DNA of 64,000 nucleotides from Streptococcus suis (lineage in GTDB: Bacteria; Bacillota; Bacilli; Lactobacillales; Streptococcaceae): assembly GCA_002831545.1 (NCBI GenBank), contig CP025095.1:1550001-1614000 (forward strand), in the 5' to 3' direction. The translations under genes and the position numbers were made by a program. Below the pieces are notes generated by a model. It had not been told where the DNA came from. It did no database searches and was given only the letters and a program-made list of their open reading frames with translations. Position 1 is the first letter of the stretch, and each line of letters opens with the position of its first letter. Below, piece after piece: positions 9,279 through 17,301 of this stretch.

Positions 9279-10238
9279 TTACTCTTCTAATGCTTTTATA
9301 GTCGCTGCATCAATACCAACAGCTTTAGCCATTTCTTCATTGACGGTAATAGCCGCTGTATTTGGTTTTTCAACTGCTAAGTCAGCAAGCTTTTCACCCT
9401 TCAAAATCTTCACAGCCAATTCACCAGATTGAACACCGATAGCATGGTAGTCGACACCGTAGGTAAATAGAGCTGCGTCAATAACTGCCGCGTCACTTCC
9501 CATAGCTGGAACTTTTGCTTCTTTTAAAATATCACCGATTGTTGAAGCTGTAGAGGCAACTGTATTATCAGTTGGAAGATAGATAGCATCGACTTTTCCT
9601 GCAAGTGAAGTAATAGCTTGCTGAACATCGTTTGTCGTCGTAACTGTTGTCACTTCTACTTTTACACCTTTTGCTTCGAGTGCTTTTTTAGCCTGCTCAG
9701 CTTGGACTTCTGAGTTTACCTCGCTAGAATTGTAGAAAATACCGACAGTCTTCGCAGTTGGTACAACTTTGAGCAACATCTCGATTTGACCTTCCACATC
9801 AGTTGCATCAGTCGATCCCGTCATGGTCCCACCTGGTTTTTCCAATGATTCAACCAAACCTGCTTCAACTGGATCTGTGACAGCTGTGAATACACTTGAT
9901 GTTTCACTATCTGCATTAAGCATGGCTTGGGCTGCCGGTGTTGCGATGGCAAAGTTAAGATCATTTTTCCCTGCCAATTTCTCAACCATTGTCTGTAAGT
10001 TTGCTTGATCACCTTGGGCATTTTGCAAATCAATCGTCAGATTTTCACCTTCCTTGTAGCCTGCTTCTTCGAGTGCCTCTACAAAGCCTTCACGAGCTGA
10101 GGTCAACGCTTCATGTTCAGCATATTGAATAATACCAACATTGACTGAACTTGAATCTGACGAATTGGAACTGCATGCAGCAAGCGTTACTGCTGACAAA
10201 AGTGCTACTGAACTAAGTATAATTTTTTTAAATCCCAT
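9279..10238 (-). CDS. ABC transporter substrate-binding lipoprotein, first copy in operon
   Basis: A 319-residue lipoprotein, lipobox VTLAAC (Cys near residue 22), paralogous to the next gene along its whole length: VGIIQYAEHEALTSAREGFV, LQNAQGDQANLQTMV, AIATPAAQAM, FTAVTDPVEAGLV, PTDNTVASTAS. This is the PF04392 family. It is the first structural gene of the importer operon. Its ATG follows AGGAGAATAATC, directly after the long leader described separately. The two lipoproteins have diverged in the second lobe, which may reflect different ligands; this is inference. Confidence 0.88.
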   Translation of the reverse strand: MGFKKIILSSVALLSAVTLAACSSNSSDSSSVNVGIIQYAEHEALTSAREGFVEALEEAGYKEGENLTIDLQNAQGDQANLQTMVEKLAGKNDLNFAIATPAAQAMLNADSETSSVFTAVTDPVEAGLVESLEKPGGTMTGSTDATDVEGQIEMLLKVVPTAKTVGIFYNSSEVNSEVQAEQAKKALEAKGVKVEVTTVTTTNDVQQAITSLAGKVDAIYLPTDNTVASTASTIGDILKEAKVPAMGSDAAVIDAALFTYGVDYHAIGVQSGELAVKILKGEKLADLAVEKPNTAAITVNEEMAKAVGIDAATIKALEE

Positions 10239-10267
10239 GATTATTCTCCTTTTATAAATATAATTGT

Positions 10268-10309
10268 AAACAAGAAAGGACCGCTTAGACTACACTCTAA
10301 ACGGTCCTT
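10268..10309 (-). terminator. Attenuator terminator before the importer genes
   Basis: On the minus-strand RNA, AAGGACCGUUUAGA (10309-10296) pairs with UCUAAGCGGUCCUU (10289-10276) in a 14-bp stem with one U-G pair and a 6-nt loop, followed by UCUUGUUU. It lies between the leader peptide and the first structural gene, so it must be read through for the importer to be expressed. Its 5' arm has an alternative partner at 10358-10350. Confidence 0.88.
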
Positions 10310-10544
10310 ATATTTCATCTGTATAGGAAAACAGAATGAATTATCCGTGCCATTTAGATGTATCATCTATGAGGCACATGTCAAAATAGCTACAGCCACA
10401 TAGATACAAACTTTACGTTCCCGTGTTTGCATCCATGTTTACCATGACTACAAACACTACCTAAAATAGCCGTAGAAATAAGTATGATTAGCTGAATGAT
10501 TTTGACACATTTGTAACATCTCTGTTTCCCTTTCTCATTTATTT
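10276..10544 (-). promoter_or_regulatory. Leader-peptide transcription attenuator of the aromatic importer operon
   Basis: The leader RNA can fold in two exclusive ways. Fold A: CUACGGCUAU (10475-10466, over the Tyr-Gly-Tyr codons) pairs with GUGGCUGUAG (10399-10390); then GUGCC/GGCAC and UAGAUG/CAUCUA form a hairpin (10377-10347) and the terminator forms. Fold B: with the first segment masked by a stalled ribosome, AUCUAUG-U-GGC (10405-10395) pairs with GCC-U-CAUAGAU (10375-10365), freeing UCUAAAUGG (10358-10350). That segment pairs over 9 bp with CCGUUUAGA (10304-10296), the terminator's 5' arm. A spacer hairpin GUGUUUG/CAAACAC (about 10457-10424) brings the segments together. All pairings were worked out by hand. 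The mechanism is inferred, but its logic is complete. Confidence 0.75.
10457..10519 (-). CDS. Aromatic-rich leader peptide (20 residues)
   Basis: The short frame reads MLQMCQNHSANHTYFYGYFR, then TAG. Five of the last seven residues are Tyr or Phe, which suits a ribosome-stalling sensor for these amino acids. AAAGGGA lies 8 nt before the ATG. The predicted transcript starts about 25 nt upstream, so the peptide is the first thing translated. The Tyr/Phe codons overlap the first pairing segment of the attenuator. Too short to have a family assignment; I do not recognise it from memory as a named leader. Confidence 0.75.
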   Translation of the reverse strand: MLQMCQNHSANHTYFYGYFR

Positions 10545-10550
10545 GTAACT

Positions 10551-10579
10551 ATCATAACTGTTTTCAAATTATTTGTCAA
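10551..10579 (-). promoter_or_regulatory. Promoter of the importer operon
   Basis: On the minus strand TTGACA (10579-10574), a 17-bp spacer and TATGAT (10556-10551) make a near-consensus sigma-A promoter. Predicted start is about 10544. A strong promoter followed by a terminator is typical of attenuated operons. Confidence 0.88.
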
Positions 10580-10741
10580 TAGGAAATTGCGTAAATTTTC
10601 AGATTTTTCAAGTTTTTTCGAATTTTTCTAAAAATAGAACCCTATATTATTAGCTATAAAACGATCTGTCATCATGTTTATATAGCTTTTTACTTTACTT
10701 TTATACTCAATTAAATTAAAAATCTGAAGTACAATAGAAAC

Positions 10742-11847
10742 ATGGAATTTACTAACGAAATGATTAAAGAGCTCAAAACAGCTCTAAAAGATAAAAACTT
10801 AGCACCTTATCACAAACGTATTCAAGCAGTATATCTTAGGGCTATCCATACTCCCTACAAAGCGATTATGGACATGCTGAATGTCTCACACGATACAATT
10901 TGGAGACTGACTAAGAAATTATCAAGAACATGGTTTAACAGGTCTTACATCAGATGCTAGAGGAGGTCGTCGCCACTCTTATATGACAGTTGAAGAAGAA
11001 CAAGCCTTCTTGAGTGAGCAGTTAACTTCTGCTGTAAATGGAGAATTTGTAACTGTTGAATCCCTCTATAGAGCTTATCAAGATAAAATTGGTCGCACGA
11101 CAACTAAAGATGGTTTCTACCAACTATTGAAACGTCATGGATGGGTCAAAGAATCAAAAGATTCTTTGAGACGGGAAATAAAGCTTACGCAGTAAGCAAC
11201 AAAAATTAGCCCCCGTCCAGAACATCCAAAGAAAGCAGACGCCGAAACGATTCTAGCGTCTAAAAATAAAATCTTTGTACAAGGAAAAGTCAGGCAAGCG
11301 GTTTCTTGAACAAAATTCCTACAACCAAACCCGGCTTATATATCAAGATGAAGCAGGGTTTGGTCGGATTAGTAAACTGGGGGCATGTTGGAGTCCTAAA
11401 AACTACCGTCCGAATATCTCAAGCCATCATATCCGAGAATTTCGTTACTGCTATGGTGCGGCAGATGCACACACAGGGGAATCTTTCTTCATAATAGCTA
11501 GTGGTTGTAATACCGCTTGGATGAATGAATTTTTACGTCAATTATCAAAAGCTTATCCCGATGACTACATCATTTTAGTCATGGACAATGCAATTTGGCA
11601 TAAATCTCAGGCACTTGAAATTCCTGATAATATTGAATTTGCGTTCATACCACCATATACCCCTGAGATGAATCCCATTGAACAAGTTTGGGCAGAAATC
11701 CGCAAACGCGGATTTAAGAACAGAGCTTTTCAAACATTGGAGTCAGTCATTGATAAGCTCCAAGAAATCATTCAAGAGTTAGATAGTGAAACTCTAAAAA
11801 GTATTGTACATAGAAAATGGGTTTATTCAGATTTTGAAATCGAATAA
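10742..11847 (+). pseudogene. IS630-family transposase, frameshifted remnant
   Basis: Three consecutive frames together make one IS630 transposase. The first (10742-10960) is the helix-turn-helix part, HKRIQAVYLRAIHTPYKAIMD. Removing one T near 10917 continues it as KKYQEHGLTGLTSDARGGRR and on into the second frame (10983-11195). A further break at about 11190-11290 precedes the catalytic DDE domain with YQDEAGFG, VMDNAIWHKS and TPEMNPIEQVWAEIRKRG (11275-11847). At least two disruptions mean it cannot make one protein. Its 3' end runs directly into IS66-derived sequence at 11850. Promoter-like sequence precedes it but function is not expected. Confidence 0.85.
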
Positions 11848-11849
11848 GC

Positions 11850-12001
11850 ATCATTTCTGCTTTTCTTCTCAAAGCGGCGAGATTGGGGAATAGTCAGTGG
11901 GACGATGGGCTGTGACATAAAAAAATCCTCCAGTTATGTTTTTCTAACAATATACTGGAGGAGGGAGTGATTAGATAGATACCTTGTTATTGGGCGGTTA
12001 C
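11850..12001 (-). mobile_element. IS66 end remnant (152 bp)
   Basis: This stretch aligns base for base, with few differences, to 14145-14296 of the complete IS66. It includes the start of tnpA (ATG after GGAGG) and the terminal repeat ending in TTATTGGGCGGTTAC. It has the same orientation as the complete copy, and its inner side is truncated against the IS630 remnant. It marks an older IS66 insertion at the same place. Confidence 0.82.
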
Positions 12002-12002
12002 G

Positions 12003-12038
12003 AATGATTGGATAGGTACCTTGTTATGGGGCGGTTAC
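12003..12038 (-). mobile_element. Second IS66 terminal fragment (36 bp)
   Basis: The sequence from ATGATTGGATAGG through TTATGGGGCGGTTAC matches the last 36 bp of the IS66 terminus with about five changes. It lies directly after the previous remnant and 21 bp before the target duplication of the complete IS66. Three IS66 ends therefore sit in a row in one orientation. Confidence 0.7.
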
Positions 12039-12132
12039 GGTTACCCTAGTACGAGCAACGCCTCTCCGTAACCGCCCAATAACAAGGTATATTGAAAAGG
12101 TTCCAAAGTCCTGTCGACTCTGGAACCTTTTT

Positions 12133-13645
12133 CTATTTACACGCTCTCTTAATTGTTTCCTTCCATGGCAAATAAGCCTCTAGCACCTCTTTTTTTGCGA
12201 GCGTCTCTTCGTTGGGTAAGTGTTCTAGAAGATAGGTCATATATTTCTCTGCATCAAGTCCGTGTCGCTTAGCTGTTTCCAAAAGACTCAAAATGACAGC
12301 TGTCGACTTGGCTCCCTCAAAGCTCTGAGAGAACAGCCAATTTTTTCTGCCCATCACCAAGGTCTTCATAGCCCTCTCAGCCATATTGTTGGATAGGACT
12401 AGGTCACCGTCCAAGAGAACGTTTCGGAAGGTGGTTTCGTATTTGAGGCTATACTCCATTGCAGTGCCCAATTTGGAGCCTGGCAAAACGGCCTGATTGC
12501 GACACCAATCAAAGAACTCGTCCATCAAGGGAGTTAACTCTGTCTGCCGTTTATGTCGCCGTTCCTCAGTAGACAAATCTGCCCAGTCATTCTCTAAGGC
12601 AAATAGGCGGTCGCAATAGGCTAAACCCTTAGCACCTAAAGAAGTCTTGTCTGTCTTCTTAGGAGTCGCCTCAAAGAATTTTCTTCTGACATGAGCCCAA
12701 CAGCCAACCAGCTGAGCCTTGTCTAACTGCCGATAGGCTGACCACATGTCACAATGTACATAGCCCGCATAGTCCCCAAGAACTTCCTCCACAACCAAGC
12801 CACTCCGTCGTTTGTCATGATGATAGAGGGTGATGCCCTTTTTCTCATGCTTCCCAGACAAGAAAGTCCAGTAGAAGGTCAACTGGCTATCATTTTCTAA
12901 GACCTTGTAGGAGGTTTCATCCGCATGGAGAATAGGCTGCTCCAACAATTTCTCGTGCAACAGGTTATAAATCGGTTCGAAATAATACTGACTAGACTTG
13001 ATGTGCCAATTGGCTATTTCCTTGCGACTGATGGGCAGACCGAGCTTGTTCCAATCCTCTTCCTGACGGTAATTGGGCACCTTCAGATTGAACTTCTGGT
13101 GAATGGTGTGGGCAATGATAGAGGCTGAACCCAAGCTGTGTGCCAAAGGTGCCTTAGGAATGGGAGCCTTGATAATCTTATCGCTCAGATTCTTCTGACT
13201 ACATGCCTGACACTTGTATGCGTGTTGAACATGGTCAATCCGCTTTAATTGTGCAGGAATGAAGACCAACTCTTGTCGTTGAACAGTTGAACCAATCTCC
13301 TTTAATTGACCATGACAGTCTGGACAGGTACAATCTTCGCCTTGCAATTCGTGATGCACTATCTCTGGAGTGAATTGGCTGAAAATAGCCTGACGAACTC
13401 CCTTAGCTTTCTTGCGTTTATAGGTAATCGTTTCTGTTTCAACTGGGTAAGTCAGCTTCTTCTTCAGGGAGAATTTCCTCCCCAAACAAGCTCAGCTGAC
13501 CGGGTTGATACACAACCTTCTCTGATGATTTTCCGTAGAGTTTCTGTCTCAGATACTCAATCTGTTCACGAAGGAGGCTCAACTCGTTGGTCATGATTTC
13601 AATGGTTTTTGTTAGACTTTCAATCACTTTATCTTGTGACTCCAT
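12133..13645 (-). pseudogene. tnpC: IS66 transposase TnpC, single frameshift
   Basis: The N-terminal part (13645 to about 13445) has the leucine-zipper-like region and the RQKLYGKSSEKV motif of IS66 transposases, ending SLFGEEILPEEEADLP. The rest continues in another frame as VETETITYKRKKAKG and runs to 12133, with zinc-binding CTCPDCH and CQAC motifs, the DDE domain with HADETSYKV, HCDMWSAYRQ and ERAMKTLVMGRKN. One extra C in a CCC near 13445 explains the break. IS66 is not known to need a programmed shift here, so the copy is probably inactive unless helped in trans. A sequencing error is the alternative. Confidence 0.85.
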
Positions 13646-13696
13646 GGACTTACCTCCTTCTTTTTATCTCATTATACACAAAGAAAAGCCATGATT

Positions 13697-14047
13697 TCAA
13701 TAGAAATCACGACTTTTTGAAAGATTTATTTTTGGATTGATAGAAAATCCTTTCATGAGCCAGTCCACCTGCTCGGAAGTTAGAGCCTTGACCTCTTCTT
13801 CATTGTTTGGCCAGGTCAATTTTCCATTCTCAAAACGTTTATACAATAACCAAAATCCTTGTCCGTCCCAGTAAAGAGCTTTGAATCGGTCTTTTCGACC
13901 TCCGCAGAAGAGATAGACCTGACCTGAAAAGGGATCCAGATTGAATTGACTTTTGACAAGGTAGGCGAGAGAATCAATCCCTTGACGCATGTCCGTTTTA
14001 CCGCAAACCAAGTAGACTTGACCTAAATCACTGAGTCGGATGGTCAT
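13697..14047 (-). CDS. tnpB: IS66 accessory protein TnpB (Orf2)
   Basis: A 116-residue IS66 Orf2 protein starting MTIRLSDLGQVYLVCGKTDM, with RQGIDSLAYLVKSQFNLDPF, the family motif VYLFCGGRKDRFKALYWDG and GFWLLYKRFENG. Its start overlaps the end of tnpA by 20 bp, typical of this IS family. It is needed for transposition with TnpC, although its precise activity is unclear. The gene is intact. Confidence 0.92.
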   Translation of the reverse strand: MTIRLSDLGQVYLVCGKTDMRQGIDSLAYLVKSQFNLDPFSGQVYLFCGGRKDRFKALYWDGQGFWLLYKRFENGKLTWPNNEEEVKALTSEQVDWLMKGFSINPKINLSKSRDFY

Positions 14048-14213
14048 AGTGCAGTACCTTATCCAAGATTGTTTCTAATATTTTTTGGTTGATAGAGTGA
14101 AAGAATGTGACTTCCACTTTTCCGAGACGAATTTTCATCAGAATATCGTTTCTGCCTTTCTTCTCAAAGCGGCGAGATTGGGGAACAGTCAATGGGACGA
14201 TGGGCTGTGACAT
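14028..14213 (-). CDS. tnpA: IS66 small accessory protein TnpA
   Basis: A 61-residue protein, MSQPIVPLTVPQSRRF to LDKVLHYDHPTQ. The ATG at 14213 follows GGAGG by 6 nt, and the same start with ribosome site is preserved in the remnant at 11850-12001. A longer in-frame extension upstream would run through the terminal repeat and is unlikely to be real. It is basic and helical as expected of TnpA-like helpers; the position before tnpB supports the call. Confidence 0.75.
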   Translation of the reverse strand: MSQPIVPLTVPQSRRFEKKGRNDILMKIRLGKVEVTFFHSINQKILETILDKVLHYDHPTQ

Positions 14214-14313
14214 AATAAATCCTCCAGTTTTGTTTTTTATAACAGTATACTGGAGGAGGGAGTGATTAGATAGATACTTTGTTATTGGGCGGTTACGCCT
14301 CTCCTTTAAACCG

Positions 14314-14358
14314 AAAAAATCCCATTGCCACAGATTCAACCTGACAATGAGATTTTTT
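14314..14358 (-). terminator. Terminator of the pilus operon
   Basis: AAAAAATC (14314-14321) pairs with GATTTTTT (14351-14358), and CATTG (14323-14327) with CAATG (14345-14349), one mismatch apart. The A/U ends would let it work in both directions. It lies 24 bp after the minor pilin stop. Its presence argues that the operon naturally ended here, without a sortase gene after the minor pilin. Confidence 0.8.
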
Positions 14359-14381
14359 CTTTGTTCTTAGTCTGTCAGGCA

Positions 14382-15236
14382 CTATCGTTTCGTATAAGTA
14401 ACCAAACGATAGCCCAGCAAGAAGAGGATAATGCCTAGCGACAGAACCGCTATGACCACCGCATTCCCTGTATATGGAATCTCAATACCGGGCGGTGTGA
14501 TGGGCTTGTTCTTGATTTTTACAATCTCAGAAACATGCGAATCCGAGCTAATCTCAAACGGTATCGTATCGTGAGACAGAAGATATCCTGTAGGTGCCTG
14601 CACCTCCTTTAGGTAATAACGACCATAAGGAAGAGAACCTACTTGAAAACGACCATCTGAGCCTGAAGTGACATGATAAGAATTGCCGTCGATAGTCACT
14701 TCCTTCAGTTCTCCATTCACTTCCTCAAGGACTACAAACTCTGCCCCTGATAAGGGAGCTGTGCTTGTTGAAACCTTCAGAAAGGTTTTACTGCCGGTTT
14801 CCTTGCTTGGTCTTCTGACTTTTGCCTCAATCTGCGCAACACTGCCGTCAACTTTCATCAAGAATGGGACAACCTCGAGACTCGTAGGAGTTCCTACTTG
14901 TCGGACATAATACCACCCTTTAGCCAAACCCTGAAAAGTGGCCTGACCTTCTGAAGTAAGGGCTTGCGAAGAAATCGGCTCTCCGTAGAGTTGGTTTAAC
15001 TCGGACCGACTTTTTATATATAAAGTATCTGCCAACTGTCCAGAAGAGGCTGGCTCTTCTGCAGCAATATACCAAGCCTCCAAGCCTGTCGACACTTGAC
15101 TGGCATCTATTCCGTCTGGAAGAGGAATATGAACCTGAACATCAAAGGAGTCTTGTGCTTGAAGTGAAAGCGAGGGCAGTGACAATACACAAATAATAGC
15201 TATGAAACAACATACTAGCTGTCTGATTCGTCTCAT
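14382..15236 (-). CDS. Minor (anchor-type) pilin, LPXTG-like
   Basis: A 284-residue exported protein with a signal peptide ending about residue 27 (LSLQA). One SpaA/Cna-B-type module lies at about residues 145-245, with the E-box YYLKEVQAPTGYLL. The sorting signal is IPYTGN (near 254-259), followed by a hydrophobic segment and the tail YTKR. The short length and single module suit a basal or anchor pilin. It lies 24 bp after the backbone pilin in the same operon and ends at the terminator. The sorting motif differs from the canonical LPXTG and from that of the giant adhesin, which may mean different sortase preferences. Confidence 0.82.
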   Translation of the reverse strand: MRRIRQLVCCFIAIICVLSLPSLSLQAQDSFDVQVHIPLPDGIDASQVSTGLEAWYIAAEEPASSGQLADTLYIKSRSELNQLYGEPISSQALTSEGQATFQGLAKGWYYVRQVGTPTSLEVVPFLMKVDGSVAQIEAKVRRPSKETGSKTFLKVSTSTAPLSGAEFVVLEEVNGELKEVTIDGNSYHVTSGSDGRFQVGSLPYGRYYLKEVQAPTGYLLSHDTIPFEISSDSHVSEIVKIKNKPITPPGIEIPYTGNAVVIAVLSLGIILFLLGYRLVTYTKR

Positions 15237-15260
15237 CTGTCCCTCCTTTTCTACTCTATC

Positions 15261-17261
15261 CTAGGCGTCTTCTGCCTGGCGTTTTTTCATAGCGATGAAT
15301 GCAAATACCATTGTACTCAAACCTACAACTGTAAATACAACTGTACCAATGCCACCAGTTTGTGGAATGGTAATCTTTTTGTTTTTCACTTGTTGGAAGT
15401 TAGTAGTATTTACCTCTTCACCTGAACCCCAGCTACCTCTATTCACTGTAAATTGAATCTTATCACTTGGTAAAGCGTAGCCTTCTGGAGCCTTGGTTTC
15501 TTTCAAGTAGTAGGTTCCAGCTTTCAAACCTTTAACTTCGAATTTACCTTCTGTAGATGAAATGAACTTGAAAGCTTGAGACTCATCTGCTACCCACTGC
15601 CACTGCATATTCAAGGCTTCATAGGCTGCATCACGTGCTGCTTTTTTAGTAACAACTTCACCACTATTTGCTTTTACTGCTGCAAGATAATCTTGTTCTG
15701 CTTGTGTGTACTTAGTCAATGAATCTGCTTGGGTATTTGCTGATTTCAAAGCCAAATATTGATTTTGATCATTCGTCACCACAAACTCTGCGCCGAGAAG
15801 TTTGTCACCACCAAAGTTGTCTTGATTATCTGTCTTGATGAAACGTTTTCCGTGAGTGATAACTTTTGGTTGTTCTGGTACTAGCGGTGGTGGGTTGTCT
15901 GATGGGTTGTTGGTTACGGTGAGGATATGACCTTTATCAACACCTTGTTCAACAGTATAAGTTGGAAGGTAGCCGTTAATATCCTTTTCGACAACTATGT
16001 ATTCTTTTGTTGATTTTAAATCAGCATGAGTAAACTCAATTTCTGTTTGACCTGGTTGAATTGTAATTTCTTCACCAATCTTTTTACCAGTTTCTTTTTC
16101 ATAGACAACAAATGTTGCAGATTTATTTTGTGACTTATCTCCCCAAACTTTATTGATTTTAATTTTCAGCTGACCACCTTCTTCTTTCGGTGTCACTGGT
16201 TTTGGCTCTGAATCAGTGAAGGTACGTGGGCGGTTACCATAGTGGAATTTCACTTTGTTAGGGATTTCAGTATCAACAATGGCTGAGTCGTTTAGGACAC
16301 CCCTATAGGTCAAAGTGATGTTAACATCCCGAGTTTTAGCAGCCTCTTCAATAGCGGCAAGACCGACTTCCTTCATTTTCACCATAAAGCCACGTTTGTC
16401 TTGAGTAATAGTGTAGTGATCATTTCCATTAAGAGCTACAACTTCTTTAGAAGCAACTTGGATTGAGCCTTCAACAAAGTCCAACCCTTCAACCATCAAG
16501 TCTTCCCAGACAATTGTCTTGTAAGAAGAACCTTTTGGAATTTTTGTAGTGATTTTATAGTCTATTTCTTCGCCAATTTCGACATTTTTTGTATCAGTTT
16601 TATCATTTCCAAAAGTCTTTTTCACAGTCGGCTTATCCTCTGTGTTCTTTGGATAAACATGGAGAGGGTTATTTGTGCTATCAAAATATCCTGTTCCATC
16701 AGGGAGAGTGACTGGTAAGACAAGACGGAATGGAACTGCCTTAGCTTCTGTTAATTCATTACCTTCTTGTTTATTGTAGTAAGGTGAGTTTGCCTTATCT
16801 TCCACAAAGATATAAGTGCCATTTGGAAGTGTAAATTCTGCACCAGCATTATTTTCACCAGTAACTACACCATTAGTACCATACTCTCCATCCATCAATT
16901 TGTAGTTCTCATTAGCACCATCACCAGAGATACCCAACTGATCACCAGTTTTTGTCACTTTATCTTGAGCTTGGTCAACCTTCTTCCAAACCTTGAAGTT
17001 GACACCTGCTATTTCTTTCGCACTACTACCAAAATAATCAGTAATTGTGCCAATCTGATTACCATTGTAGCCATCTTTTTTGGCTTCGTGATCAAAATCA
17101 GCGAACTGTTCCTTATTCAATAAAATTTTATGAACAAAAACTTTCGTTTGCTGCGGTTGCTGTGTATCATCAGCATGTACCAGATGGCGAATATTTCCCA
17201 ATGGACCTAGGATTGTCACTAAGACGGTCAAGAGGGAAAATAATTTCGTTAGTTTTTTCAT
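15261..17261 (-). CDS. Major (backbone) pilin
   Basis: A 666-residue pilin. The signal peptide ends near LVHADD. The pilin motif is LHVYPKN (about residues 200-206), whose lysine is the usual sortase-C polymerisation site. Isopeptide-type Cna-B domains include one with the E-box YYLKETKAPEGYALP. The sorting signal is IPQTGG, followed by a hydrophobic segment and KKRQAEDA. AGGAGA lies 8 nt before the second ATG (17261) and only 0-1 nt from the first (17267), so 17261 is the start. It follows the giant adhesin by about 40 bp. No sortase C is encoded in the window, so polymerisation would need an enzyme from elsewhere. Confidence 0.9.
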   Translation of the reverse strand: MKKLTKLFSLLTVLVTILGPLGNIRHLVHADDTQQPQQTKVFVHKILLNKEQFADFDHEAKKDGYNGNQIGTITDYFGSSAKEIAGVNFKVWKKVDQAQDKVTKTGDQLGISGDGANENYKLMDGEYGTNGVVTGENNAGAEFTLPNGTYIFVEDKANSPYYNKQEGNELTEAKAVPFRLVLPVTLPDGTGYFDSTNNPLHVYPKNTEDKPTVKKTFGNDKTDTKNVEIGEEIDYKITTKIPKGSSYKTIVWEDLMVEGLDFVEGSIQVASKEVVALNGNDHYTITQDKRGFMVKMKEVGLAAIEEAAKTRDVNITLTYRGVLNDSAIVDTEIPNKVKFHYGNRPRTFTDSEPKPVTPKEEGGQLKIKINKVWGDKSQNKSATFVVYEKETGKKIGEEITIQPGQTEIEFTHADLKSTKEYIVVEKDINGYLPTYTVEQGVDKGHILTVTNNPSDNPPPLVPEQPKVITHGKRFIKTDNQDNFGGDKLLGAEFVVTNDQNQYLALKSANTQADSLTKYTQAEQDYLAAVKANSGEVVTKKAARDAAYEALNMQWQWVADESQAFKFISSTEGKFEVKGLKAGTYYLKETKAPEGYALPSDKIQFTVNRGSWGSGEEVNTTNFQQVKNKKITIPQTGGIGTVVFTVVGLSTMVFAFIAMKKRQAEDA

Positions 17262-17301
17262 GAACATTCTCCTATTTTTTTAGTTGTGTTTCCATTAGGG
17301 G

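Larger units (their letters stand above)
12068..14296 (-). mobile_element. IS66-family insertion sequence with 8-bp target duplication
   Basis: The element is bounded by GTAACCGCCCAATAACAAGG at 12068 and its complement ending TTGTTATTGGGCGGTTAC at 14296. The same 8 bp, GCCTCTCC, flank it at 12060-12067 and 14297-14304, the duplication length known for IS66. It carries tnpA, tnpB and a frameshifted tnpC. It lies immediately outside the terminator of the pilus operon. Confidence 0.92.

Noticed and set aside
10268..10585. T-box riboswitch before the aromatic importer
   Set aside because: The 14-nt T-box core (AGGGTGGNACCGCG type) is absent. TGGCACGG near 10353-10346 is only a partial likeness and does not sit in an antiterminator of the T-box form. 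The leader peptide and pairings explain the region better.
10742..11847. Programmed frameshift in the IS630 transposase
   Set aside because: The breaks are not at a slippery A/T heptamer and there are at least two of them, with an additional in-frame stop, so decay is the simpler reading.
12133..17267. A sortase gene hidden among the pilus and IS genes
   Set aside because: No frame on either strand shows a TLxTC active-site motif or a sortase-like length in this region.
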